NCBI GenBank assembly: GCA_907165275.2
Contig: OU015655.1
Coordinates: 12,660,501 to 12,724,500, forward strand
DNA: 64,000 bases
Direction: 5' to 3'
Origin: Zygaena filipendulae
Lineage: Eukaryota; Arthropoda; Insecta; Lepidoptera; Zygaenidae
Within the stretch, counting starts at the first letter, position 1. Every line of letters starts with the position of its first letter. The position numbers were made by a program, and so were the translations under genes. The notes below the pieces were generated by a model. That model was given only the letters and a program-made list of their open reading frames with translations, was not told the DNA's origin and did no database searches. This document shows, one piece after another, positions 56,401-64,000 of this stretch.

Positions 56401-59400
56401 ACTTTCGTGTTGTTCATGGATCAATTGAACTAATTAATTAATTGGTCCATGGTGTTGTTACACCTTTCGTGATAAACATTAGTTACTTTTTTTTTCTTTT
56501 TTACACACCTACCTAGGTGGGTAAACTTGCACCATGGCTTTCAGAAAAGGGAAAATTACAACCTTTATATCAGTAAACACTGCTATGTGGGTAGATATAA
56601 ATTTTAACTATATAATGTCTGAAACTTATTTTGTATGACAACTAAAAGAAGAAATAAACCAGCCTTTACGTATTCTGTAAATACCGTTATATGTATATCA
56701 ATATATTAAACTATGCATAATGTTGCGTGTTGTATGCTAAACAAAGACTCATCCAGCGTTCACATATTCAGTAGATACCGCTGTATCTTCTCGCTTTCAG
56801 CATTAAACGAAGACACTAGGTAAGTACATACCAGATTGAACTTGGTTTTCTGGTCTTATGTTTCGTCGTCAGGCCGCACCTTGAGAATATGCACAGGGCA
56901 GCACCGTCGCTTACCCGGTCTGCGCCTGGCGCCTGGTGTGATGCACCGGAGCGCCTTAGTCCTGGCCATGGGTGTTTGGTTTCTTTACCGCACTTCTGAA
57001 CTGTTAGAAATGATACTCGATTAATACATTAAGCAACTGTTTTATTTACTGTATCACAAAGTAAATGCGCGCGTGCGTGCCCTCGCGCCAATTCCACAAA
57101 CGATAATGCCGATCTCACTCACCGTTGACGGCTTCCACCCCAAATACGCGTCACATGACGTTTTATGTCACCTGTCAAGAGGGATGTGATGTGGCCATCA
57201 CTCCTCTAGACTTTATACAAAATATGAATCGCTAACACTTAGGAAGCTGTAGTTTGGCAGGTAGACAGGATGAGACAGGACGACGGTTAAGAAACAATTT
57301 TCTGGAGTTCCCTTGAGAATTCTCAAATAAATTAATGCGGGTGAAACCACGGCGAACAGCTAGTTTAATGCAACTTAAAGCTGACTAAATGCACAATGTT
57401 GATGTTGACAATGTATTTAAGATTGAAAAATTGCGGGAAGAGCTTATAAGAGCCAAGAATGTGGCTGATGAGGAGCGGTTCCAGCGGGAGCGGTACAAGG
57501 AGAAGCTCAAAGACCTGGAGCAAAAGCTAAACAACATATGTTGCGCTGGCACCATGACTGAGTTCAAGGTATGTACCCCAGAGGGGTCACTCCTTGAAAG
57601 TCACACCTACTTCTTTAAAGATAAATCCTTAAAAGAATGTTCCTGTTGGCATTTTTAATGAAATTTTCCGTAGTTACGTAGTGTTCTGTCGAAGTAGGTA
57701 TCATTTATGTAATACTATAAAAAAGTGCTTTAACTTATTTATATAAATTATAAAGTTATCCAACACCTAATGGCTTTTTTAATATACCTGCCTACTTATT
57801 TTGTAGTGTTTTTCCCACTTTAATATAATCTTTATAAAAGCGCCTTATACAATTTTATAGCGAAAGAATAGCAACATACTTTGCTATAATATCATTGTTT
57901 GTCATTCTTATAATTTTAATTATAATATACGTCGTAATAATATGAAACGTCGTAAAAGATTGAGCAACGAGTATGTATAATGTTCCACAGGACTCGAGGA
58001 AGGTCGTAAACGAAGAGACGGTCTCCATGAAAACCCAGATCAGGGACATGCAGGAGGAAATGGAAGAGATGCGAGCAACCATCACGGACAAGACAGAACA
58101 ATTGCAGGATTATCGAGTGAAGGTAAAAAAATATATCAAAATTAGTAAAAATAATGCTCAGATATCGAAGGCAGAGAGCGGAAATGTTGCATATTTCGTA
58201 AAATAGCCAAAATTACTTTTTTACTTTATCTATATAAATAAAAATGAATCGCCAAATGTGTTGCTAAGCGTATAACTTGCAAACGACTGTAACAAATTGG
58301 ATAAACCTTTTTTATGTGTTCGTTACTGTTAGGACAAGGTTTTTATTAAACAAGTTTGGAGTTCCTGCGGGAATTCCGAAACTCACGCAGGTGAACCGGA
58401 CCGATTGGACCGATTTTGTCAGAAGTTTCACTGCTAAATACCTGATGTCATTAGGAGTAAATTAAGCTACTTTGGAGTTCCTGTGGGATTCCTAAACTTA
58501 AACTCATGCTTCCTAAACTTAAACTCAACAATAACATGTTAACCCACAAAATGAAGTTATTGCTACAGAACGCTTTATTGAGAGTTATAGAACGTTTTTT
58601 AATTATGTATTTACCTTATTACATTGTTTAAATATGTAAAAATATGTTGGACATAAAAAAAGTTGAGACAAAATGGCACTATAATTATAAAACACGATTT
58701 ACTTAAAAATTTTTGAGTGTGGGTTAACACACTATTGGTCCTATTAATGTTTATCCGTCAGGATAAGCCAGGTAAGGATAGGATAGGTCTGGCGTAGCGT
58801 AGTAAGTTTTGGAAATCATTAGATCAATGGTTCTGTCATTCAATCTGTCCACTTGACGAAGCCACAAGTACACACCGTAAGTCTGTGTGGTATTCGCTCT
58901 ATAAAATAATACAAAAAAAAGGTTGCGCGCATACTTCAGTATGATTGCAATTTTAATGAGATCTTCTGAGATTAAACCAGTGCATAGCAATTCCTAGAAG
59001 ACTATGTTTTACCTACTCAAACTTCAACTTGTGTACCTAGCAGTGAGTACCTAGTGACACAAAGCAGAATTTTTTATAAAACAACTAGATGTTTTCTTGT
59101 GGTTTCACCCGCGTTAATATAGTGTTCCCGAGGGAGTTCCGGAATAAAAGTACCCTATGTCCTTTTCTGTAACCCTGACGTGTAGGTATGTAAAATTTCA
59201 TGATGATCGGTTGAGTAGTTAATGCGAAAAAAAAATAGCAGACAGAATTACTTTCACCTTTATAATAGACTAGCTGTTCTCCGCGGTTTCACTCGCGGTC
59301 ATTTTTGAGTTAGATAAAAAGTAGGTACCCTATAATAATATTTCTTTCTCTGTACAACACACAAACAACTCACTTTCGTCGCATTTATAAAATTAGGAAA

Positions 59401-62400
59401 GTAAATAAGGCGAGTTGGTAAACCTATAAGTATAAAACTTATTAGAAACCATGGTTCAATAATAATTGAGTTCTATCGCAGTATCTTCAAGCCCAACAGC
59501 AAGTGGAGGAGTTGAAACGTCAGTTGGATCTGATAGAGTTCGACAACAAACAAGTCACGGACCAAATACAAATCGAAATACAGAAGATGAAGGCAAGTGT
59601 CCATGAAGTACCTACATGACGTCTATGTTCATAATGATTTATCTCCCAGTGACAGTTCAAAAGAAAACCTAATGCTTTTTGGGTTCTTTGGACAGGGAAG
59701 CTTCCCTTACGGCACAAATACAAACCCGATACTTTTTGGAGTCTTTGACGCTCCCCCTACTGCAACAACAGTGATCTTGTTATGGCTTGCAATATTATTA
59801 TTATATTTTAATAGGTTTTATTGTGGTACACTAAAGATTGTCTGTGGTCTAGTCCTGTATTTTTGCGTATCACACATCACATTATTCGCAACTACGTCCA
59901 TGGAACTCTTTTATTTTCTACATGACAATATATCCTCAATATCAGTGCAATATGTCGCGCTTCTGACCGTGGGAGAACCGCATTAAGCACTCTATATATA
60001 ATTACGGTAGGAACTTACTACTGTCAGAATCTGGAAGTAGACAGGATTGTACGAAACTTCCTTCGGGACTTCCGGAAAGTTAAGCATGTTCAATTTTCGG
60101 ACGACATGAACAATTGGACATACCTACTCAGTTTCAGGCACAAAATCCTATAAGACGTTCCTAAAATAGAAGGAATATATTATCTCGATTAGCTGTCCCG
60201 CGATAATTTCAGAGTTACAAACTTTGCAACCCCTTTTCACTCCTAAGGGTTGAATTTTCAAAAAATAATCCTTTCACGAATGCCTACGACATACATTTTG
60301 AAATTACATTCGTTTTAACATTTAATTATTGTGATGAATTGATTGAATTTAACTCAGATGAATATGCTTTAGTTATTCTTCTGAGGAATTTAATATATTT
60401 TGCATGTCACTCAATGACTAGACATTAGAACTTGAATCAAAATTAACAATGTACCCATCTTTTAGAACAATGTCTTATGAAAATAAATGATTATTATCAT
60501 TATTACAATGAACACACCTTCCGAGTTTCAGGTCTCTACGATCAGCGGTTTAGGTTGTGCGTTGATCCATCAGTCATTCAAGACAAAGCATTTTATATGT
60601 AGGTATAGATATTATAGGCAAAGAGTAAAATTTTTATAGATACCAAGTTAATTAATCATTGCAGTTTTTTATCGTAAGATTTTGTCCAATAGGTATCTAT
60701 CTAACATTAAAGATCGACGTCGCGCGTCCATCCAAAGTGATGGTTTTCGAAATTGGGATTACCTACTTTAACCTCTGTTTTATCTATAGATGCAATTTCA
60801 AGAAAAGCTTCAAGATCTATCGCCATTACCGGATCTTCTCAAAGGGTCACAGATTCAACTCCAGGAGGCAAAACAGCTGCAGAAACTTGCTGAGGACAGT
60901 TCACGCCAATTGTCCAGTGAATTGCATAAAGTCAAAGAGAAGGTATATCTACCACTTCGCTACACTTTGCTACGGAAAATATGAAAAAAAGTATAGTTGC
61001 ATTGTAAAATATCTTTTATATCTTTTCTAAAAATCAATTATACTAATTTTCTTCTTGTTATTACTGGAGCATAGGTAGATATTTTTTTTGGGCGATAAAT
61101 GATATTATCTTGGAACAACGCTACATATTATTATAAAATTGTAAATATTTATGTATACATTGAAGTTGCATCTTTACGAATAATAATTCATCATAAACTT
61201 TCTTTCTTTCTTTCTTCTTTCTTTCAATAAGTTAACAGTTGAATGGAATTTATGGTTTTTCGCAGTTGCCTTGGGTTTTCAATAGCAAAACAGTAACCTC
61301 AGACAATATCTTTATTGTCATCAAAATAAATGAAATATAAAATAAAAATTAACAAAAAAGGTTTTCTTCCAGGCCACAATGAAAGGTATTGTTGTATTTC
61401 AGTTAATGGTGGCTGTGAATAATTTGAACCAGGAGAAAGTGGAAAAATCCAAATTAGCCGAAACCAACATTATATTGAGGACTAATCTGGAAGAGAAACA
61501 AAAAGAAGCGGAGAGCTCGGCGAAGAGTTTAGATGAATACAAGTAACTATCTTAGGATTAAAACATGTTGTGTTTTTGCGTTTGCTCCCTGATCAGGGTT
61601 CTGGCGATACCATACCATATATCTTTATGTAGCCACTCTTGAAATCTAGCTTAGCACGTCGATACGATCTCACATTCTAAACTTTCAAGACTGACGACGC
61701 CGTTTGTAAACGAACGACGCATACAAATTGCCACCAAATATTTATATTCAAAGGATACGGAGGAAGTATCAGCTCTGGCGTCTTTTTTCAGATGTCAAGT
61801 GATGAGACTGGAGGAGAAATTGAACCAGCTAGAGTATAGGTACAAAGAGAAGATGGTAGAGTGTGCGCAGCTGTTGAAAGATTTGGACGCCGCCAGAGCA
61901 GAAGCGACCAGATCTCTGACGCGCGCCAAGGAGAGATCGGAGTCGATGAGGCGGTACCTGCAGACGCAGATATCTGAGATGGAGAGGCAGCTCATACAGA
62001 GCCGGGCGCAGTGCAGGGCGTGCCAGAAGGAAAGGGACGAGGTGCTGTAGAAACGTGGTTTTGAATAACCCCTAACATGTACTTGGTTTTCGCCGTCCGT
62101 AAGACATCGGCTTCGTTGCATCGCAGTCGGTTCTCGGAAGGAGATAATTTACCTTTCACATCACAACTTTTGTAAAACATCGCAAAAGCACGCAACAGCT
62201 CTGTTATTCGTATGTGTATTCAGTGAAACTAGTACCGAAAAACCATTAATATAGACTTATTAACCGACTTTCAGAATAATTGTCGTCTACCTTCAAACTG
62301 TAGCTTTTCCCTTTTTTACGGGGCCCTATTAGGTACTAAGACTCCGCTGTCCGTCCGTCCGTCTGTCTGTCTGTCCGTCTGTCACCAGAATGTATCTCAT

Positions 62401-62992
62401 GAACCGTGATAGTTGACAGTTGAAATTTTCACAGATGGTGTATTTCTGTTGCGGCTATAACAACAAATACAAAAAACGGAATAGTATAAATATTAAAGGG
62501 GGCTCCCATACAACAAACGTGATTTTTTTTTTTTGCCGTTTTTATAGATAATGAATGGTACGAAACCCTTTATTCGCGAGTCCGACTCGCACTTGCCCGG
62601 TTTTTTTTTACCCTAATAGTCAACACTATTTAGGTAATTTAATTACTCCAAGTCCAATGTCATATCATAACAGTGTTACTGTCTGATTAAAGTTTAAACT
62701 AAAGTAAAGGTTAAACTAACTGTTTGTTGAAGTGAATAAAAAAAATTACTGAAATTCAACCGAGAGCGGTAGATTAGTGGTACTAACGTCAGCTTTATTG
62801 TTTTGGTCTTTGTAGATCCGTCAAAAAATGCAGATACAGATAAACAATCTGCAGGAGAACTTCGAACTGGGAGAGATCCGGCTGCGCACACTGCAGAACC
62901 AGGTGGCAACACTGAAGAACAGCTATACGGCAATACTGGGCGACGAAGAAGGCGACTTCAACAAAATCACGACAGCACAACAACTCGTTTGA
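47314..62992 (+). CDS. ODF2: ODF2/cenexin-like coiled-coil protein, C-terminal half (nine exons)
   Basis: Nine exons splice in frame (47,314-47,409; 48,203-48,280; 57,422-57,568; 57,991-58,122; 59,482-59,592; 60,790-60,942; 61,403-61,542; 61,792-62,041; 62,816-62,992). They give about 427 residues ending TTAQQLV. The protein is almost wholly charged heptad coiled coil. Colinear matches to the C-terminal half of vertebrate ODF2 support the name: LPDLLK in exon 6 (human LPDILK), RLEEK and MVECAQLL in exon 8, NQVATLKNSY and ILGDEE in the last exon (human VQFLKSSY, VFGDGP). ODF2 builds sperm-tail outer dense fibres and the distal appendages of the mother centriole. Human ODF2 is about 830 residues, so the N-terminal half is missing here. 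All introns but one are phase 0; one donor is GC. The insect role is inferred from the family. Confidence 0.85.
47410..48202. other. ODF2 intron with minus-strand open frames of unknown meaning
   Basis: Two adjacent minus-strand frames (47,605-47,934 and 47,936-48,139) have no motif I recognise. The palindrome CTCAGAACAATAACTAGTTA... (47,656-47,685) is nearly perfect over 30 bases. Confidence 0.4.
48203..48280 (+). CDS. ODF2: ODF2-like gene, exon 2 of those recognised
   Basis: Acceptor TTTACTTATTCAG; 26 codons (VTEESKDEAFERCVSIRQ...); donor GAG/GTCAGT. Phase 0 at both sides. The downstream intron is 9,141 bp, of which 8,268 bp is the LTR element plus its target duplication. Confidence 0.7.
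48464..48507. repeat. Perfect 18-bp hairpin
   Basis: TATCCAAAGCCGCGCTAA pairs with TTAGCGCGGCTTTGGATA around the 8-base loop CTAGCGCC. It is GC-rich in an AT-rich intron. A cloverleaf, terminator or microRNA precursor is not supported (the stem is too short for the last). Confidence 0.85.
48534..48770 (+). mobile_element. MITE family C (copy C4)
   Basis: The ends are TGGACACAGATAAGCAATAA and TTGCTTATCTATGTCCA. Near full length, lying in the ODF2 intron between exon 2 and the LTR element. Confidence 0.85.
48974..49209 (-). repeat. LTR (left copy)
   Basis: 236 bp beginning TGTTAGAAATGATACTCGAT and ending ATGAATCGCTAACA, with 6-bp inverted tips TGTTAG/CTAACA. A TGACGT half-site with a mirrored ATGTCA occurs near its middle. 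Confidence 0.9.
49867..50300. repeat. Minisatellite, 68-bp unit
   Basis: The unit CGTTTGCCCACCGAGGGACA... starts at 49,930, 49,998, 50,066, 50,134, 50,202 and 50,270 (partial), exactly 68 bp apart, with a diverged unit before the first. The unit also contains GGTCTGACTCTTTCAGCAC. Because 68 is not a multiple of three, the long minus-strand frames across it are not a coding repeat. It is followed by irregular repeats of CACGCTCGCTCC up to 50,425. Confidence 0.9.
50480..51310 (+). pseudogene. LINE fragment: C-terminal part of a reverse transcriptase ORF
   Basis: The open frame begins within KDLGIIFDEKLTFRYHNDHV and runs to 51,071 with LVRSTLEYNSVVWSPYY, RIERVQKRCLKL and VRMCRQYNEL, the region after the RT core in Jockey/CR1-like LINEs. 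The catalytic motifs are missing, so it is a 5'-truncated copy. A 3' untranslated region ends in an AAAT repeat at about 51,290-51,308. Confidence 0.8.
51440..51630 (+). repeat. Interspersed repeat family G
   Basis: From TCCAACAATCTTTATGAAAT through GGGGGTTTCGGGGGCGATTA to ACGAGCGAAGCTCGGTGACC and CAGATATT. Confidence 0.7.
52215..52825 (+). repeat. Interspersed repeat family E with hairpin-rich 5' part
   Basis: 52,343-52,825 matches the second unit at the window start (237-683) almost throughout. The preceding 52,215-52,342 holds TGTTATCC...GGGTAACA as inverted partners and the stem TGGCGCCCGAGCG/CGAGGGCGCCA. It lacks the retroposon-like tail of the other subfamily. Confidence 0.7.
52830..54620. 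other. AT-rich interior of the LTR element, no recognised feature
   Basis: No gag or pol motif, no repeat shared with the window and no long open frame on either strand. Confidence 0.5.
54681..55013 (+). repeat. Tandem repeat, 117-bp unit, about three copies
   Basis: AGAATCTGCGTGTCCGT at 54,681, AGAATCTACGTGTTCGT at 54,798 and AGAATCTGCGTGTCCGT at 54,915 head three units sharing CTTCGAAACTAATGAACGG and AAATCAAGCTTAGCTTGAAG, the last a near-palindrome. The unit resembles the body of the Helitron-like copy at 43.9 kb. Confidence 0.85.
55270..55488 (+). mobile_element. MITE family C, diverged (copy C5)
   Basis: Shares GTTTACCTTATTACATTGTT and CATTGCTTATCTATGGCC with the family, but the left end and TGTTAACCCAC boxes are mutated. 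The most diverged of the six copies. Confidence 0.65.
55500..57001. other. AT-rich right part of the LTR element interior
   Basis: Contains a Helitron-like scrap (55,656-55,700) and, next to the right LTR, a GC-richer stretch (about 56,860-57,000) with GCGCCTGGCGCCTGG. A 62-codon + frame there runs into the LTR and shows no motif. Confidence 0.45.
57002..57237 (-). repeat. LTR (right copy)
   Basis: Reads the same as the left LTR over all 236 bases. It ends 184 bp before the next ODF2 exon. Confidence 0.9.
57422..57568 (+). CDS. ODF2: ODF2-like gene, exon 3 of those recognised
   Basis: 49 codons starting IEKLREELIRAKN and ending TMTEFK, donor AAG/GTATGT. The acceptor TATTTAAG is weak, but it gives phase 0 and has a branch-like CTGAC 30 bases upstream. 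The frame stays open upstream to an ATG at 57,389, which could instead start a short isoform. It begins 184 bp after the LTR element. Confidence 0.75.
57991..58122 (+). CDS. ODF2: ODF2-like gene, exon 4 of those recognised
   Basis: Acceptor GTTCCACAG; 44 codons of coiled coil (DSRKVVNEETVSMKTQI, MQEEMEEMRAT); donor AAG/GTAAAA. Phase 0. Confidence 0.85.
58230..58742 (+). mobile_element. Helitron-like fragments followed by MITE family C (copy C6)
   Basis: 58,345-58,500 has two TTTGGAGTTCCTG blocks with AACTCACGCAGGTGAA (second Helitron-like family). 58,529-58,742 is a family-C MITE (CAATAACATGTTAACCCACA ... GTGTGGGTTAACACACTATT) lacking its outermost bases. It lies in the ODF2 intron after exon 4. 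Confidence 0.65.
59085..59400 (-). mobile_element. Two adjacent Helitron-like copies
   Basis: The copies at 59,085-59,262 and 59,272-59,400 are both inverted. The second starts, read on +, with ACTAGCTGTTCTCCGCGGTT. Confidence 0.6.
59482..59592 (+). CDS. ODF2: ODF2-like gene, exon 5 of those recognised, GC donor
   Basis: Acceptor TTCTATCGCAG; 37 codons (YLQAQQQVEELKRQLDL to EIQKMK). The donor is AAG/GCAAGT: GC replaces GT in an otherwise perfect consensus, the usual context of GC-AG introns. Confidence 0.85.
60190..60570 (-). mobile_element. Helitron-like element with long body, decayed
   Basis: Read on +: TTAGCTGTCCCGCGATAATT, GCAACCCCTTTTCACTCCTA, AGGTCTCTACGATCAGCGGT. These are inverted counterparts of blocks in 6718-6945. 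Confidence 0.5.
60790..60942 (+). CDS. ODF2: ODF2-like gene, exon 6 of those recognised
   Basis: Acceptor TATCTATAG; 51 codons beginning MQFQEKLQDLSPLPDLLKG; donor AAG/GTATAT. This is the best anchor to vertebrate ODF2 (RQFQSQLADLQQLPDILK). Confidence 0.88.
61198..61226. repeat. TTTC microsatellite
   Basis: About seven TTTC units with one interruption, in the intron before exon 7. Confidence 0.8.
61403..61542 (+). CDS. ODF2: ODF2-like gene, exon 7 of those recognised
   Basis: Acceptor GTTGTATTTCAG; LMVAVNNLNQEKVEKSKL to SLDEY plus two bases of a Lys codon; donor AA/GTAACT. This is the only intron in the visible gene that splits a codon (after base 2). Confidence 0.85.
61792..62041 (+). CDS. 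ODF2: ODF2-like gene, exon 8 of those recognised
   Basis: Acceptor TTTTTTCAG; one base completes the Lys codon, then CQVMRLEEKLNQLEYRYKE to CQKERDE, 83 codons. The donor GAG/GTGCTG is weak. Failure to splice would add only VL before a stop, removing the conserved C-terminal 58 residues. Confidence 0.85.
62283..62605 (-). repeat. Interspersed repeat family H, inverted
   Basis: Read on +: GGGGCCCTATTAGGTACTAA, a GTCCGTCCGTCCGTCTGTCT run, and CCGACTCGCACTTGCCCGG at the far end. It lies in the last ODF2 intron. Confidence 0.7.
62816..62992 (+). CDS. ODF2: ODF2-like gene, terminal exon
   Basis: Acceptor GGTCTTTGTAG; 58 codons (IRQKMQIQINNLQENFEL, LRTLQNQVATLKNSY, ILGDEE) and TGA at 62,990-62,992. 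Confidence 0.88.
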   Translation: MRQKMQIQINNLQENFELGEIRLRTLQNQVATLKNSYTAILGDEEGDFNKITTAQQLV

Positions 62993-63063
62993 CCAATATA
63001 ATACATACGTAATGTTACATTGTGATTTTATAGATTTGGTACAGGTAAATTTTGTTTTAATTT

Positions 63064-63069
63064 AATAAA
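63064..63069 (+). terminator. Polyadenylation signal of the ODF2-like gene
   Basis: AATAAA lies 72 bases after the stop codon, with GT-rich TCGTTGGTTAATTTTTT downstream, a plausible cleavage context. Confidence 0.65.
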
Positions 63070-63289
63070 TATTTATACACTCGTTGGTTAATTTTTTATG
63101 ACGTTTCAGATATCATCAATGTTACAGTACCTACTACCTCCCTGACGTGTCTGAACACTTTAAGATGGCTCATATAAAACAGATAAAGTCCACTGCCAAT
63201 GGGAATCGAATCTGAAACCTATTAATAAAATGATTGTACCTACTCTATTCCAATTTGAGCATATTGTAGTCTATATATCTTCTTATATA

Positions 63290-63567
63290 TAAAAAACCGG
63301 CCAAGTGCGAGTCGGACTCGCGCACGAAGGGTTCCGTACCATTATATATAAAAAAGGCAAAAAAAAAAACATGTCTGTTGTATAAGAGCCCCCCTTAAAT
63401 ATTTTATTTTATTGTGTTTAGGATTTGTTGTTTAGTAGCAACAGAAAGACATCAACAGTGAAAATTTCAATTGTCTAACTACCACGGTTCACGAGATGAG
63501 AGATGGTGACAGACGGACACACAGACGGAGGGACGGACAGTTTAACCCTTTGGGTATGGAACCCTAA
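63290..63567 (+). repeat. Interspersed repeat family H, most complete copy
   Basis: It starts AACCGGCCAAGTGCGAGTCG and ends GGGTATGGAACCCTAAAA. The inner inverted marks GGGTTCCGTACC and GGTATGGAACCC are both present. Confidence 0.75.
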
Positions 63568-63574
63568 AAATGAA

Positions 63575-63838
63575 TTGCTGTTCGTTTGTCTCGCTAAAAC
63601 TCGAGAATGACTCGACCGATGTGAACAATTCTTTTTTTGTTGGGTTCGTAATTATCAGTTCGGAATTTATAATAATAATATAATAATAATCCACTTCACA
63701 ACACACAGATCTACTTGATCCCACACTAAGCTATAAGCTTGTGTCGTGGAAACCAAGAAAACGTGGTATATACTACACATATATATTTCTGCGGCAATTT
63801 CGAACCTCGCGCTGGTGAAACCGCGGGGCACAGCTAGT
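63575..63838 (+). mobile_element. Helitron-like element, variant body
   Basis: GTTTGTCTCGCTAAAACTCG, GACTCGACCGATGTGAACAA and an AATAATAAT microsatellite precede the canonical end GTGAAACCGCGGGGCACAGCTAGT. Confidence 0.6.
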
Positions 63839-64000
63839 CATTTATAGAATTACACTGATCATATTATATACCTACACAACTTGCATAATTAATTAGAAAT
63901 AACAAACCATGATTGCAATATATCGTATCTAAAGAAAAATCTGCATACCATTTAATGTTTCAACCATGTTTCAACCAATCATATTGCAATTTATTATGAT

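Larger units (their letters stand above)
48974..57237 (-). mobile_element. Non-autonomous LTR retrotransposon (LARD-like), 8.26 kb
   Basis: Two 236-bp direct repeats (TGTTAG...CTAACA) bound a 7.8-kb interior, and CTTA flanks the whole on both sides (48,970-48,973 and 57,238-57,241): a complete LTR insertion with a 4-bp target duplication. The LTRs show no difference when read base by base. Read on the minus strand they hold TTTGTATAAAGTC (TATA-like) and AATAAA near the end, favouring minus orientation. No gag, protease, RT or integrase motif is seen, and 51,333-56,835 has no open frame of 60 codons. The interior instead holds tandem repeats, a LINE piece, MITEs and AT-rich DNA. A primer-binding site and polypurine tract could not be assigned. 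It sits in an ODF2 intron. Confidence 0.85.

Noticed and set aside
59597..59986. 129-codon + frame overlapping the end of ODF2 exon 5
   Set aside because: It starts in the exon in another frame and runs through intron DNA. Hydrophobic stretches are explained by T-rich sequence. The phase-0 ODF2 frame is supported by splice sites and homology.
1..64000. CRISPR arrays, operons, rRNA genes
   Set aside because: The tandem repeats here lack unique spacers of constant length. The gene structure is eukaryotic and no rRNA core sequence is seen.

Overview
The window looks like nuclear DNA of a lepidopteran insect (moth or butterfly). The reasons are AT-rich sequence, spliced genes, and a dense load of interspersed repeats of lepidopteran type, chiefly dozens of Helitron-like pieces ending in a GC-rich CCGCGG stem followed by GGGCACAGCTAGT. 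No bacterial or organellar gene organisation, true rRNA or tRNA gene, or CRISPR array is visible. The species cannot be named from the sequence.

Only one convincing host gene is present. The 3' half of an ODF2/cenexin (outer dense fibre protein 2) orthologue lies on the + strand between 47,314 and 62,992. Nine exons join in frame into about 427 residues of coiled coil, with colinear similarity to the C-terminal half of vertebrate ODF2. A polyadenylation signal follows at 63,064. The N-terminal exons were not found and must lie upstream, either unrecognised in this window or outside it.

Layout. 1-34 kb is a gene-free repeat landscape: short inverted-repeat elements (MITEs), Helitron-like copies in both orientations, SINE pieces, two 5'-truncated non-LTR retrotransposons with readable reverse transcriptase (2.3-4.25 kb, and 32.5-34.0 kb on the minus strand) and a broken THAP-like coding fragment (19.3 kb). 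34.57-38.23 kb is a 3.66-kb unit with inverted ends (TACACGGAAAAAAAAT) that carries a two-exon SAM-domain gene, frameshifted, on the minus strand; three MITEs are nested in it. 38.3-47.3 kb is again repeats. 47.3-63 kb is the ODF2 gene. One of its introns holds an 8.26-kb LTR element (48,974-57,237) with 236-bp LTRs that read as identical, a 4-bp CTTA target duplication, and no recognisable gag or pol.

Apart from ODF2, all coding sequence seen belongs to transposable elements or is a remnant. Six copies of one MITE family each carry one or two perfect TGACGTCA (CRE/ATF) sites. Three nested insertions (LINE in MITE, MITE in Helitron end, MITEs in the SAM element) give a relative order of events. 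The most unusual objects are the SAM-carrying inverted-repeat element and the LTR element with seemingly identical LTRs around old-looking internal repeats.
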